Numbered from the stretch's first letter, positions 45,045-54,259 are shown. The stretch: 64,000 nucleotides of DNA from Rothia mucilaginosa (GCF_001061665.1 NZ_JVSP01000003.1:20252-84251), one strand, 5' to 3'. Made by a program: numbers and translations. The notes: generated by a model from the sequence alone, not told the origin.

Positions 45045-45134
45045 CTGTTTTTAGATGAAACCTCGCCGGATATATCTATTCAGATAAACCCGGCTCGATG
45101 AAACCCTATACAGGGAAGTTCTCGGGCGGGAAGA

Positions 45135-45740
45135 CTACTCGTCCTCGGTCACCCGGTTCACGACGCGGGTGCTACGGTTTGCCTTCACCTCTTCGGGGAG
45201 TAGGACCGGCATGGGACCGGTCGGGGTGTAGGTTGCCGCGCGTGCCGCCGCGGTAGCGTGGGTGTCCTCAAACTCGGGGATAACCTCGGCGCTGGGTGCG
45301 CGGTACAGGTGGCTATTTGCCCACCATGCGAAGAGCAGAACCACAACCGCCAGGGCGGTGGAAACGAACAGCCACGGGCTGACCTGACCCTCATAGTAGA
45401 GCTTGAAGAATGCGCCACCCATGAAACCGCCGGCAATCGGGCCGCAGATCGGAACCCACGCGTAGAACCAGCGTGAGGTGCCCTTATCGTGGATGGGCAG
45501 CAGGGCGTGCATGAGGCGCGGACCGAAGTCACGGGCGGGGTTCAGGTGGCCGCCGGAGTAGGCGTGGGAGGCGTAGACGCCGAAGGTGACGGCGAAGCCC
45601 CAGCCGAAGGCGATGGTGAAGAAGTTGTCGCCGTGGCCTTTGGAGCGGCGGAGTTCGACGTTGGCGATGACGCCGCAGCCGATGGTGCACATGATGAGCG
45701 TGCCAAGAAATTCAGCAAGGTAGGGGCTAATAGTGTACAC
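45135..45740 (-). CDS. MIP/aquaglyceroporin, apparently shortened by NPA-to-NPA fusion
   Basis: A 201-residue channel-like protein where GlpF proteins have 250-290. Helices 1 and 2 (about 7-27 and 41-60) lead to SGGHLNPA at 62-69, the first NPA loop. The sequence then passes at once into RDFGPR, which belongs to the second NPA loop, and on to helix 6 (about 94-112). The segment between the two NPA motifs (about 120-130 residues) is missing in frame. A further hydrophobic helix (122-142) and an acidic tail follow. As a standard six-helix pore it cannot work; a decayed gene or a half-pore oligomer are the alternatives. Starts with GTG at 45740. Confidence 0.8.
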   Translation of the reverse strand: MYTISPYLAEFLGTLIMCTIGCGVIANVELRRSKGHGDNFFTIAFGWGFAVTFGVYASHAYSGGHLNPARDFGPRLMHALLPIHDKGTSRWFYAWVPICGPIAGGFMGGAFFKLYYEGQVSPWLFVSTALAVVVLLFAWWANSHLYRAPSAEVIPEFEDTHATAAARAATYTPTGPMPVLLPEEVKANRSTRVVNRVTEDE

Positions 45741-46173
45741 AGGGTGTCCTTCAGGTAGTGAACTGCGGGTGGTATACCGGGATTCGGTCGGGTGCGCAGT
45801 GCCGAGCGTGAGGGAGGTGTGGTTTTGTGTGGGGTTATACCGCCCGGGCGGTGGGGTTAACCTTTGGCATCTATGGAACCCTGAATGCCCTTACTGGGCA
45901 ATACTTTAGTGTTATTTCACCCTTATAGATAAGCTATTTTTGGGTTTTTTATTTAAAAATAAATGTGGTGGATGCGGGAAAAATCGGGCGTAGTTCACAG
46001 GGGGGACGTGTGGTGTGCAGACTCCCGTGTCGGCCTGCATAAAACACAAAACTGCCCGGGCCCCTCAATTGGGTGCCCGGGCAGTTTTCTGTCATCTCTT
46101 TATGGTTTTTGTGCGGCTTATATGAGCCGCAGTGAGCTGAGTTTTACGCCGCTACACGGTTGCTATTTGGCCG
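45741..46173. other. AT-rich intergenic region
   Basis: No gene in 433 bases. The part at 45905-45965 is AT-rich (TTTTTTATTTAAAAATAAA) and is the likely promoter zone of the aquaporin gene. A terminator for the M20 gene lies at 46048-46087. Confidence 0.5.
46048..46087 (-). terminator. Terminator after the M20 deacylase
   Basis: AAAACTGCCCGGGC pairs perfectly with GCCCGGGCAGTTTT, with T runs on both sides. Confidence 0.85.
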
Positions 46174-47403
46174 CTACTTTGCGCTCGCCCAGCCGAGGAT
46201 GGCCTCGAAGAAACGCTCACATTCGCGCAGCTGCTCCAGCTCAATCCACTCGTTGGGGGAGTGAGCCTGCGCAATATCGCCGGGGCCGCAGATGATGCTC
46301 TCCACACCGGCGCGCTGGAACTGGCCCGCCTCGGTGCCGTAGGTGACCTTCTGCGGCGCATCGTTGGTGCCGAGCCACTCGTGGGCGAGGCGCACGATGG
46401 GCGCATCGTCTTCGGTGCCCAGGCCCGGCACGGTGGCTAGCAGTTCGTGCTTCACGCCCACGCGGGAGGTGAGGCTACCGGGCTCCGCGCCGGTCAGCTT
46501 CTCGGCGCGTGCGGCGCGCGCCTGCAGGTCGGGCAGAATCACCTCGGAAATCTCGCGGTCAATGCGCTCGACGAAGGACTCGGTGGTCACCCGCGGCAGG
46601 GTGCGCACATCGTACTCGAGCACGGCCTGCTCAGCGACGATGTTGTACTGCAGGCCGCCGTTTGCCAGGTTCACGCTGCCGGTGGAGTGGGGAATGATGA
46701 ACGCCTCGTCGAAGGGGCCTTCCTCCTCCCACTCATCGGCCATATCGGTGAAGAAGGTGATGAACTCGCCGGCGGCGGCGACCGCGTTCACGCCGTGGGT
46801 TGCGAGGGAACCGTGCTTCGGTACGCCGGTGATGGTGACGCGGCCGCGGTGCGCGCCCTTGTGCGCGTCGATGATGCGCATGCTGGAGGGCTCACCCACA
46901 ATCGCGTAGTCGGGGGCGAGATCGCGGGCCACGAATTCCTCGATGAGGGAGGGAGCGCCGACGCAGCCGATCTCCTCGTCGTAGGAGAAGGCGAAGTGCA
47001 GGGGCACGCGCAGTTTCGCCTCGGCAACGCGCGGCAGCAGCCAGAGCGCGACAGCGATGAAGCCCTTCATATCGCAGACGCCGCGGCCGTAGGCGCGGGT
47101 ACCCTCCACGCGCAGGGTGAACGGGTCGCTGGCCCAGTCCTGACCGGCGACGGGCACGACGTCGGTGTGGCCAGAGAGGACGAGCCCGCCGCGAGTGGTG
47201 CCGTTCGCGGCGGGGACGGTGATGAAGAGGTTAGCGCGGGTGCGGTCCTCGTTGTAGGTGCGCACGCCGCTGTAGCCGTAGCGGCCGAATTCGGCTTCGA
47301 GAAGCTCGATGAGTTCCAGGTTGGAGCTACCGGAGACGGTGGGGATAGAGACAAGCTTTTCGAGCCAGGGGAGGGACGCCGGCTGAGTGGTCTGTGCGGT
47401 CAT
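46174..47403 (-). CDS. argE: Acetylornithine deacetylase-like M20 peptidase
   Basis: A 409-residue zinc hydrolase. Metal ligands lie in LVLSGHTDVVPV (His, Asp) and GRGVCDMKGF, and the catalytic Glu pair is in SYDEEIGCVGA. A dimerisation domain lies in the middle and a conserved His near the C-terminus. ArgE removes acetyl from N-acetylornithine. Related M20 enzymes cleave other acyl-amino acids, and actinobacteria usually use ArgJ, so the exact substrate is unsure. A flavin reductase gene lies 120 bp upstream on the same strand. Confidence 0.85.
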   Translation of the reverse strand: MTAQTTQPASLPWLEKLVSIPTVSGSSNLELIELLEAEFGRYGYSGVRTYNEDRTRANLFITVPAANGTTRGGLVLSGHTDVVPVAGQDWASDPFTLRVEGTRAYGRGVCDMKGFIAVALWLLPRVAEAKLRVPLHFAFSYDEEIGCVGAPSLIEEFVARDLAPDYAIVGEPSSMRIIDAHKGAHRGRVTITGVPKHGSLATHGVNAVAAAGEFITFFTDMADEWEEEGPFDEAFIIPHSTGSVNLANGGLQYNIVAEQAVLEYDVRTLPRVTTESFVERIDREISEVILPDLQARAARAEKLTGAEPGSLTSRVGVKHELLATVPGLGTEDDAPIVRLAHEWLGTNDAPQKVTYGTEAGQFQRAGVESIICGPGDIAQAHSPNEWIELEQLRECERFFEAILGWASAK

Positions 47404-47523
47404 GAGGAACCTTTCTGCTGTGCGTTTGTGCCCGGGGTGGCTACGTTCAGGGTACGCCGCGGGGCGGTATTCGTCGCGTGGTCGCCGCCGAATACCGCCC
47501 CGTGAATGGCCTGAGCGGCCGGA

Positions 47524-48066
47524 CTAGATGACGTAGTTGTTGACGTTGGAGTGATCGCCGAGCGCGTGGAAGTTGCGCGAGTGGTAGACGAGCGGGGTGC
47601 CCTCGCAATCGTTGCGGATAAACTCCTCAACCTGGGCGGTGAAGACGAGCGCGGGGCCCGCCTCAACGCGGCTGAGGGGGGTTGCGCGCAGCACGCGGCG
47701 CACGCCGTGGACGAGGGGCTCACCGGTGTGGACGAATTCCCACGCGGCCGGGTCGGCGAAGCGGGGGTAGTCGTGGGTCGCGAAGTTCTTAGCGAGGGTG
47801 ACATTCTCAGCGTCGAGCATGTGTACGAGGAAGGAGGAAGCCGCAGCAATCTTTGCCGCGGAGCCACTGTTGGCCTTGAGGGAGAAGGCGATGATGGGCG
47901 GTTCGGCGGCGACGGAGGTCAGGGAGGAGGCGGTGAATCCCGCGGGTTCGCCGTTTTCGTCGGTTGCGGTGATGATGGCGACGCCGGCGGGCTGGTGGCC
48001 GAAGGCGAGCTTGAACTGCTCGGTGGTGTCGGCGAGGGTCGCCTGTGCTGCAATGGTTTCGGTCAT
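47524..48066 (-). CDS. Flavin reductase (HpaC/FMN-binding split-barrel family)
   Basis: A 180-residue flavin reductase-like protein. HQPAGVAIITATDENGEPAGFTASSLTSVAAEPPIIAFSL-type sequence (residues 24-62) is the FMN-binding core, and the end DHSNVNNYVI closes it. Such enzymes use NAD(P)H to supply reduced flavin to a monooxygenase. No partner oxygenase lies nearby. The ATG at 48066 has AAAGGG upstream. Confidence 0.88.
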   Translation of the reverse strand: MTETIAAQATLADTTEQFKLAFGHQPAGVAIITATDENGEPAGFTASSLTSVAAEPPIIAFSLKANSGSAAKIAAASSFLVHMLDAENVTLAKNFATHDYPRFADPAAWEFVHTGEPLVHGVRRVLRATPLSRVEAGPALVFTAQVEEFIRNDCEGTPLVYHSRNFHALGDHSNVNNYVI

Positions 48067-48473
48067 GATCGACCCTTTCTTCTGCGGCTGCGTGGGTTCG
48101 GCCCGGGTTGTGTGTGCGGGCGGTTCCCGTGAGTAGGGGAGATATGTTCAGGGTAAAGCTTTGGTGTAGCGAATACCTTATTTATTGCCCTATGTTTCTT
48201 AGGCCTACCTTTCATGACGGGAGGGGCGAAATATTACGTCATATTCGGGGGTGTGCAGGGGATGCGGAGGCACCCGGCGGGGTTTGCGTGGGAGAGCCCC
48301 CTGCTTCACCTCGAGGGTCGCCTCCGCGGGGCCTTAGACGGGTTTTGCGGGGGTCTTCTGGGGGTTTCTCGGGGGTGTAGAGGCCTCTAAGGTATCCTTG
48401 CTTGGTACACGAAAGCGCACCGGGCCCCCGCACGAGGGGTTTCAGGGCGTTCACTGTGGTGAGATGAGGGTTT
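48067..48473. other. Intergenic region upstream of the polysaccharide cluster
   Basis: No gene in 407 bases. It holds a regular four-tract G array at 48340-48375 (tracts 11 bp apart, each with a 6-nt loop), a perfect TAGAGGCCTCTA palindrome at 48378-48389 and a probable promoter further right. Confidence 0.5.
48340..48375 (+). promoter_or_regulatory. Candidate G-quadruplex
   Basis: GGG-TTTTGC-GGGGG-TCTTCT-GGGGG-TTTCTC-GGGGG: four G tracts with three 6-nt loops, 99 bp before the DUF6541 gene. Confidence 0.55.
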
Positions 48474-50492
48474 ATGAGCTGGTTGGCAACTATTCCGCTG
48501 CTACTTTTCGCGGTCGTGGTGGCATTCGTTCCCGGATACGCGATGGGCTGGGCGTTGCGCATCCCCGCGCGTCTGCGCATCTTCCTCTCCCCGCTCCTGA
48601 CTTTTGCCCTGGTGGCTGTCTCGGCGATTGTGCTGGGTAAGACCGGCATCGCGTGGAGCCTGATTTCCTTCGTCGTGGTCGCGGCCGTGCTGGTGGCTGC
48701 GGCGGCGGGCCTGATGTGGTTGGTGGGCCGCCGCTGGCCCTCGGCCGTAGCGGGTTCCGACGAATCCTCGGTGAGCTGGCCGGGTAACACGGTGCCGCTT
48801 TCCTGGCCCGTGGTGGGCGCCCTGCTGGGCGGTTTCTTGACCCTGCACGCGACCCAGCATATGGTCTTCGGCCCGGAGGCCTTCTCTCAGACCCTGGACA
48901 ATTCCTTCCACCTGAACGCGATTCGCTGGATCCAGGAGCACGGCGACGCCTCGAGCCTGACCATGGGCGCGGTTTCCGGAACGAACCAGGAACCGTACTT
49001 CTACCCCGCCGGTTGGCATGATTTCGTGTACCTGATTTACAACACGACCGGCACGAGCATCGCGACCGCAACCATCGTCATGGTGCTGCTGGTGGCGGGC
49101 GTCATCTGGCCCTGCTCCCTGGTTGCGATGTGTCTGAGCATCCCGCATCTGCGTCGCCTGCAGGCGCTCGCTATTCCGGCGTTGACCTGCGGTTTCTTTG
49201 CTTTCCCCGGTCTGCTGCTGTTCTGGGGTGTGCTCTTCCCGAACCTTTTGGGCTATGCCCTGCTCCCCGCCTTTGTGGCGCTGCTATCGCACATGATTCA
49301 GGTCATGGTGCATCGCGAGTACTCCGTCGTTCTCTCCCTGTCCCTGACGATTCTGGTGGGCCTGGGCGGCCTGGCCCTGGTGCACCCGAACGCGGTGGTT
49401 TCTGCGGCGGTATTCGCCGTGCCCATGCTCCTCGGCGGTGTGGTTCAGATGTGGCGCGTCCACGACGCCTCCGTGCGTGAGCGTCTGGTGGGTACCGGCG
49501 TTCTGGTTGCACTGATTGCCGGATGCGTGACCGCCTGGTCCGTGCTGCGCCCGAGCGAGGACGCCAGCGACCTGTGGACCGCCGTCATGAGCGAGGGCGA
49601 GGCGGTCTACCAGTTCCTGTTCCTGGGCCTGGAGAACGCGAACCCGCTGGGCGGTAATTTCGCTCCCGCCTACCTGATGGGTTTCCTGGCCCTGTGGGGC
49701 GTGGGGTACCTGCTGTACAAGCGCCGCAACCTGTGGCTGATTGGCAGCTGGATGCTCGTTGGCTACATGTGGATTATTGCGGCTTCGGTGCCGCGCGGTG
49801 ACTTCCGCCTGCTGATGGTGGGCCCCTGGTACACGGACCACTTCCGCTTGGCGGCGCTGGTGGTGTTCCCCTCGGTGCTTCTGGCCGGTATTGGCCTGGG
49901 TGGCGTCCTGGAGGGTGCGCTCTCCTGGGTGGTTCGTCGCGTTCCGCGCACGGCACGCCTGAACGTGGCGACGGCCGGCATGGGTGTCACCGCGGTGCTG
50001 GTGCTGGTGGTCGCCGGCCTGTCCTCGCGAACCCCCGCGATGCACGACGCGACCCTGGTGGTCGCTCAGCGGTACCAGGTGACCCCGACCTCCGAGGTTT
50101 TGAACCAGGATGAGATGAACGTCATTAACGAGATCCCGAAGATTGTGCCCAAGGGCGACACCATCGTGAACAACCCCTGGGACGGCAGCGCCTACATTTA
50201 CGCGCTGGCCGACCGCCACCTGACCAGCTACCACTTCGAGTTCAAGATTTCTCCGAAGTACGCGGCAATCATCAACGATTTGAAGGATGCCCGCACGAAC
50301 CCGGAGGTCTGCCGCGAGGTGAACGAGTACAAGGCCCACTGGTACGTGCACCTGGAGAACCAGGGCAACTTCGGCCCCAGCGAGCAGAAGAACTACGACG
50401 GCTTGGTGGCCGCTATCGATACGGATGTTCTGACCCCGGTGTACTCCTCCGGCCCGATGACTCTGTACCGTATTAGCGCCTGCGACAACTAG
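48474..50492 (+). CDS. DUF6541 multi-pass membrane protein, surface polysaccharide
   Basis: A 672-residue protein with about 12-14 membrane helices in residues 1-520. A soluble C-terminus (about 520-672) contains VNNPWDGSAYIYALADRHL and matches DUF6541 proteins, which sit in actinobacterial cell-wall polysaccharide clusters and resemble GT-C glycosyltransferases. The role is probably lipid-linked sugar transfer at the membrane. It heads a cluster with GT2 enzymes, DUF2304 and a flippase. The ATG at 48474 is preceded by GATGAGGG. Confidence 0.82.
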   Translation: MSWLATIPLLLFAVVVAFVPGYAMGWALRIPARLRIFLSPLLTFALVAVSAIVLGKTGIAWSLISFVVVAAVLVAAAAGLMWLVGRRWPSAVAGSDESSVSWPGNTVPLSWPVVGALLGGFLTLHATQHMVFGPEAFSQTLDNSFHLNAIRWIQEHGDASSLTMGAVSGTNQEPYFYPAGWHDFVYLIYNTTGTSIATATIVMVLLVAGVIWPCSLVAMCLSIPHLRRLQALAIPALTCGFFAFPGLLLFWGVLFPNLLGYALLPAFVALLSHMIQVMVHREYSVVLSLSLTILVGLGGLALVHPNAVVSAAVFAVPMLLGGVVQMWRVHDASVRERLVGTGVLVALIAGCVTAWSVLRPSEDASDLWTAVMSEGEAVYQFLFLGLENANPLGGNFAPAYLMGFLALWGVGYLLYKRRNLWLIGSWMLVGYMWIIAASVPRGDFRLLMVGPWYTDHFRLAALVVFPSVLLAGIGLGGVLEGALSWVVRRVPRTARLNVATAGMGVTAVLVLVVAGLSSRTPAMHDATLVVAQRYQVTPTSEVLNQDEMNVINEIPKIVPKGDTIVNNPWDGSAYIYALADRHLTSYHFEFKISPKYAAIINDLKDARTNPEVCREVNEYKAHWYVHLENQGNFGPSEQKNYDGLVAAIDTDVLTPVYSSGPMTLYRISACDN

Positions 50493-50673
50493 ACGCAGGC
50501 AGCAACTCCGCCCGGGATGTATGCGCCCGGGGAGGGGCCGCATTGCGGTCTTGATTCTGCGACGAATCCTAATGCCGCTGAAGCACTGATATGATGAAAG
50601 CCGGTATGTCCACTGGACATGCCGGCTTTCGCACGCACGGTATGACACATTCGTTAGGAGGGGTAGCAGCCCT

Positions 50674-51405
50674 ATGGGATCTCCCACATCGCCTCATACC
50701 CCTCGCACGCTGGTGATTATGCCCGCCTGGAACGAGGAAGAAGCACTGCCCGGCACCATCGCCGAGCTACAGGAGACGGTGCCCTACGTGGACCTGGTGG
50801 TGGTCAATGACGGCTCCACCGACAACACCTCCGCCGTGGCTCGTGAGGCGGGTGCCTTCGTGATTGACCTGCCCTACAACATGGGGGTGGGCGCCGCCAT
50901 GCGCACCGGCTACAAGTACGCGCAGCGCACGGGCTACGACTACGCCATGCAGGTGGACTCGGACGGCCAGCACCACCCCGAGAGCATCCCCTCGCTGATT
51001 GATGCGGTGCAGGATTACGATATTGTGATTGGGTCCCGCTTCGGTGAGGGCTCTGATGACTACGAGGTGTCCGGCCCGCGCAAGTGGGCGATGAGCCTGC
51101 TGTCTTTCCTGTTCACCCGCTCGGCGGGTACCCCGTTCACGGACGTGACGAGCGGCTTTAAAATCGCTAACCGTCGCGGTATCGACTTTTACTGCCGTAA
51201 CCTGCCCGCCGAATACCTGGGCGATACGATCGATATCACCGCCATGGCGATTAGCAATGGCCTGCGGGTGCGTCAGGTGCCGGTGCACATGCGTGAACGT
51301 CAGGGGGGTACGCCCTCCTCCGGTCCGCTGAAGTCTGCTGTCTATCTGGTTCGCTCGCTGTTCTCCTACGGCATTTCGGTGAGCCGCCGCCGGGAGGAGA
51401 AGTAG
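50674..51405 (+). CDS. Family 2 glycosyltransferase (polyprenyl-phosphate sugar synthase type)
   Basis: A 243-residue GT-A enzyme. MPAWNEEEALPGTIAEL opens it, VVNDGSTDNT binds the nucleotide and QVDSDGQHHPE carries the DxD metal motif. Length and sequence fit dolichol/polyprenyl-phosphate mannose or glucose synthases. It would charge a lipid carrier used by the GT-C-like DUF6541 protein upstream. GGAGGGG lies upstream of the ATG. The DUF2304 gene begins 2 bases after the stop, as is common for this pair. Confidence 0.9.
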   Translation: MGSPTSPHTPRTLVIMPAWNEEEALPGTIAELQETVPYVDLVVVNDGSTDNTSAVAREAGAFVIDLPYNMGVGAAMRTGYKYAQRTGYDYAMQVDSDGQHHPESIPSLIDAVQDYDIVIGSRFGEGSDDYEVSGPRKWAMSLLSFLFTRSAGTPFTDVTSGFKIANRRGIDFYCRNLPAEYLGDTIDITAMAISNGLRVRQVPVHMRERQGGTPSSGPLKSAVYLVRSLFSYGISVSRRREEK

Positions 51406-51407
51406 CC

Positions 51408-51785
51408 GTGAGCGCCAGTGTTTTCTTCTTGATTCTTGCCATCCTGGTCTGCACCTTCGTGGTGGTTCAGGTGCGTCATCAGCGCATGAAGGAACGGTAC
51501 GCCGCCCTGTGGCTGATTATCGGTGCCATCATCATCGTGCTGGGCGCCTTCCCGAATCTCCTCAACGGTGTGGCGGACTTCGTGGGCGTGGCCCTGCCGG
51601 TGAATCTGCTGTTTCTCCTGTCGATTCTGCTGCTGATGGGCGTGAGTATTCACCTGACCCTGGAGCTGTCACGCCTGTCGGAGAAGACCCGCATCCTGGC
51701 CGAGGAAGTCGCCATCCTAAAGGCGCTTCAGGAGCAGCCGGAGGGCGCCTCCGGTGCGAGGAAGCGCGACCAGCAGGACTCTTAA
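51408..51785 (+). CDS. DUF2304 small membrane protein
   Basis: A 125-residue protein with three membrane helices (about 4-22, 33-51, 60-80) and a charged coiled-coil tail (LSRLSEKTRILAEEVAILKA). It matches DUF2304, proteins found next to polyprenyl-phosphate glycosyltransferases and thought to anchor or activate them. The GTG start is 2 bp after the GT2 stop. Confidence 0.85.
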   Translation: MSASVFFLILAILVCTFVVVQVRHQRMKERYAALWLIIGAIIIVLGAFPNLLNGVADFVGVALPVNLLFLLSILLLMGVSIHLTLELSRLSEKTRILAEEVAILKALQEQPEGASGARKRDQQDS

Positions 51786-51835
51786 AGCTTTACCGTCGAG
51801 ACTTTTCACCCCTTTGTGAGTTGGAGTAATACCCC

Positions 51836-52711
51836 ATGACCGTTGATATTTTGTTCCCGTACTACGGCGACGTTGCCATGATGAAGCAGGCCGTGCTGTC
51901 CGTGGTCGGTCAGACCAACCCGGACTGGCGCCTGATCGTGGTGGATGACGGCTACCCGGACGACTCGATTCCCGGCTGGTTCGAGTCCCTGAAGGACGAG
52001 CGCATCACCTACATGCGCAACGAAACCAACCTGGGTGCGAACGCAAACTACCGCAAGTGCCTGACCTTCGTGGAGAACGAACTGGTCACCGTCATGGGTG
52101 CCGACGACGTCATGCTCCCCAACTACGTGCAGTGGCTCGTGGATGCGGCGGCTAAGCACCCCGAGGCCTCCATCTTCCAGCCCGGCGTGGTCGTCATCGA
52201 CGAGCACAACGGCCTGTCGAACACCCTGGTGGAGCAGACTAAGGCGTTCTACCGCCCCAAGGGTGAGGCCGTGCTGAAGGGCGAAGAGCTGGCCGTCTCG
52301 CTGCTGCGCGGCGCGTGGTTCTACTTCCCGTCCCTGGGTTGGCGTGCGGACGCCATCGTGGGCACCGGCTTCCGTGAGGGCCTGAACGTCATCCAGGACA
52401 TGGCGCTGATTCTGGACATCACGATGCGCGGCGGCTCCCTGTACTACGACCCGCAGGTCGCGTTCATGTACCGCCGTCACGGTGGTTCCGACTCGTCCTG
52501 GCGTGCCCTGGAGGGCACCCGCTTCGAGGAGGAGCGCCGCTACTACAACACCATGGTCGAAGAGATGAGCGCCCTGGGCTGGAAGAAGGCCGCCCGCGTG
52601 GCTCGTATTCGCTTCTCCTCGCGCGCTCACGCGCTGACCCTGCTGCCGAAGGCGGCTCTGGCGAAGAAGTGGCAGGGCGTGAAGAACCTTGCCGAGCACG
52701 TGGTGAAGTAA
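51836..52711 (+). CDS. Family 2 glycosyltransferase
   Basis: A 291-residue GT-A enzyme. VDILFPYYGDVAMMKQAVLS starts it, LIVVDDGYPDD follows and MGADDVMLPN is the DxD region, as in rhamnosyl- and related transferases. It probably adds a sugar to the surface polysaccharide. GTTGGAGTAA lies upstream of the ATG. The acceptor sugar cannot be told. Confidence 0.88.
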   Translation: MTVDILFPYYGDVAMMKQAVLSVVGQTNPDWRLIVVDDGYPDDSIPGWFESLKDERITYMRNETNLGANANYRKCLTFVENELVTVMGADDVMLPNYVQWLVDAAAKHPEASIFQPGVVVIDEHNGLSNTLVEQTKAFYRPKGEAVLKGEELAVSLLRGAWFYFPSLGWRADAIVGTGFREGLNVIQDMALILDITMRGGSLYYDPQVAFMYRRHGGSDSSWRALEGTRFEEERRYYNTMVEEMSALGWKKAARVARIRFSSRAHALTLLPKAALAKKWQGVKNLAEHVVK

Positions 52712-52813
52712 ACCCTATACGTGTGCGATGCGTCGTACATCCTACGGTGGATGTGCGGCGCATCTGCGTATGGAATGATTGGTTGAGTGACAGCTAGGAG
52801 CGAGGAGGACGCG

Positions 52814-54259
52814 GTGAGCGAGCCGGTACAGAATCCTGATGCAGGCGAGGCACGGGAGCGGAACTCTCGAGAGACTCAGCCTCAAGAACCCGCGGATGCC
52901 CGGGACACTGCGGAAACCCAGGACACTGCGGAAACCCAGCCTTCGGGCACGGTCAACCGCTACCAGTCCCTGGCGCTGCTGGGATCGTCGGTGCTGGCGG
53001 CGGCGTCCACGCTGGTCGTGACCATGATTGCTCAGCGCGCCCTGACCGGTTCGGAGCTGACGGAGTTCCTGCTCTTCTGGTCGGCGCTTTTCACGGTGAC
53101 GGGTATTATTACTGGCCTTCAGCCGGAGATTACCCGCGCGGTGGGTACGGCGCGCACTTACGCTGCAGCTGACGGGGTAGCATCCGCCCACCCCGCATCC
53201 GACGGGACGCCCGCACCGCAGGGTGCCCGCGTGGTGACGGTTGCGGCCGCGCTCGGCGCTGTCGCCGGTGCGCTGGTTCTGGTGAGTTCTCCGCTGTGGG
53301 CGGGTCAGCAGATTCCACATTCGGCGGCGGTGGGCGTGACCGTCATGGCCGTGGGCGTGTTCCTCTACGCCCTGCAGGCGACCATCAGCGGTGTGGCCGC
53401 CGGTGAGGACCGCTGGTACCTTTTCGCGACGGTCGGTGGCCTGGAATCTGCCGGGCGCCTCCTCTTCATGCTTGCGGTGGCCCTGCTTATTCCTTCCCTG
53501 GCGGGCCTTGAGGTGGCAACGGTCATTCCGATGGGTCTGTGGCTCATCCTGGCGCTCGTGACGTTCTCGGGCCGCCGCCTGTGGGTTGCCCGCGCGGATG
53601 TGCCCGCGGGCCGTTTGACGGTCAATATCCTTTGGTCGTTCCTGTCCTCTGCCGCCGCAGCGATGCTGATGATGGGCTTCCCGAACGTACTGAAGGCCAG
53701 CGGCGCCGCGGAGAGCGAACCGGTCGTGCTGGGCACCCTGATTCTGGCGATTTCCATTACCCGTTCGCCGATTATGATTCCCCTGCAGGCCTTCCAGGGC
53801 GTGGCGGTTTCTGCCTTCTTGAAGCAGCGTCACCGCCCAGTGGCGGCGTTCATTAAGCCCGCCGCCGCGGTGGTGGCGGTGGGTGCTGTGGGCGCGTTGG
53901 CGGCCTATCTGGTGGGTCCGCTGCTCTTCCGCCTGATTTACCCGCCTGCCGCAGGAACCGAGTCCGCGTACGAGGCGGCCGCCTCCGGCCTCTCCCTGGG
54001 TGCGCTGGTGTTTGCCTCCGCGCTGCTGGCGCTCATGACCCTCTCGGGCAATATGGCGCTCGCGGTGAACCAGCACCGCATCTACCTTGCCGGTTGGGTG
54101 GTTGCCGCGGTGGTAACCCTGGGCCTGGCGTTCCTGCTGCCCGCACCGCTGGTGCCGCGCGCCGTGGTGGCTTTGGCGGTCGGCCCGGTCTGCGGTTTCG
54201 TGGTGCACATGGTGGGTGTGTCCATGGCCTCCCGCGTGGAGGAAACTCGCGCCGAGTAG
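52814..54259 (+). CDS. Polysaccharide flippase-like (MOP/Wzx family) membrane protein
   Basis: A 481-residue protein. A 45-residue acidic, disordered N-terminus includes a duplicated DTAETQ unit (18-bp DNA repeat, gacactgcggaaacccag). About 12-14 membrane helices follow, arranged as in Wzx/MATE-type flippases (YQSLALLGSSVLAAASTLVV, TIISGVAAGEDRWYL-like). It would move lipid-linked sugars outward. GTG at 52814 was chosen because GAGGAGG lies 5 bp upstream; an in-frame GTG at 52787 is an alternative. Confidence 0.8.
   Translation: MSEPVQNPDAGEARERNSRETQPQEPADARDTAETQDTAETQPSGTVNRYQSLALLGSSVLAAASTLVVTMIAQRALTGSELTEFLLFWSALFTVTGIITGLQPEITRAVGTARTYAAADGVASAHPASDGTPAPQGARVVTVAAALGAVAGALVLVSSPLWAGQQIPHSAAVGVTVMAVGVFLYALQATISGVAAGEDRWYLFATVGGLESAGRLLFMLAVALLIPSLAGLEVATVIPMGLWLILALVTFSGRRLWVARADVPAGRLTVNILWSFLSSAAAAMLMMGFPNVLKASGAAESEPVVLGTLILAISITRSPIMIPLQAFQGVAVSAFLKQRHRPVAAFIKPAAAVVAVGAVGALAAYLVGPLLFRLIYPPAAGTESAYEAAASGLSLGALVFASALLALMTLSGNMALAVNQHRIYLAGWVVAAVVTLGLAFLLPAPLVPRAVVALAVGPVCGFVVHMVGVSMASRVEETRAE

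Noticed and set aside
45027-45101. 24-codon frame starting in the downstream inverted repeat of the HEPN/MNT module
   Set aside because: Starts exactly like the antitoxin gene relative to the repeat, but is too short and shows no clear similarity, so it is not annotated as a gene; it is mentioned in the module finding.
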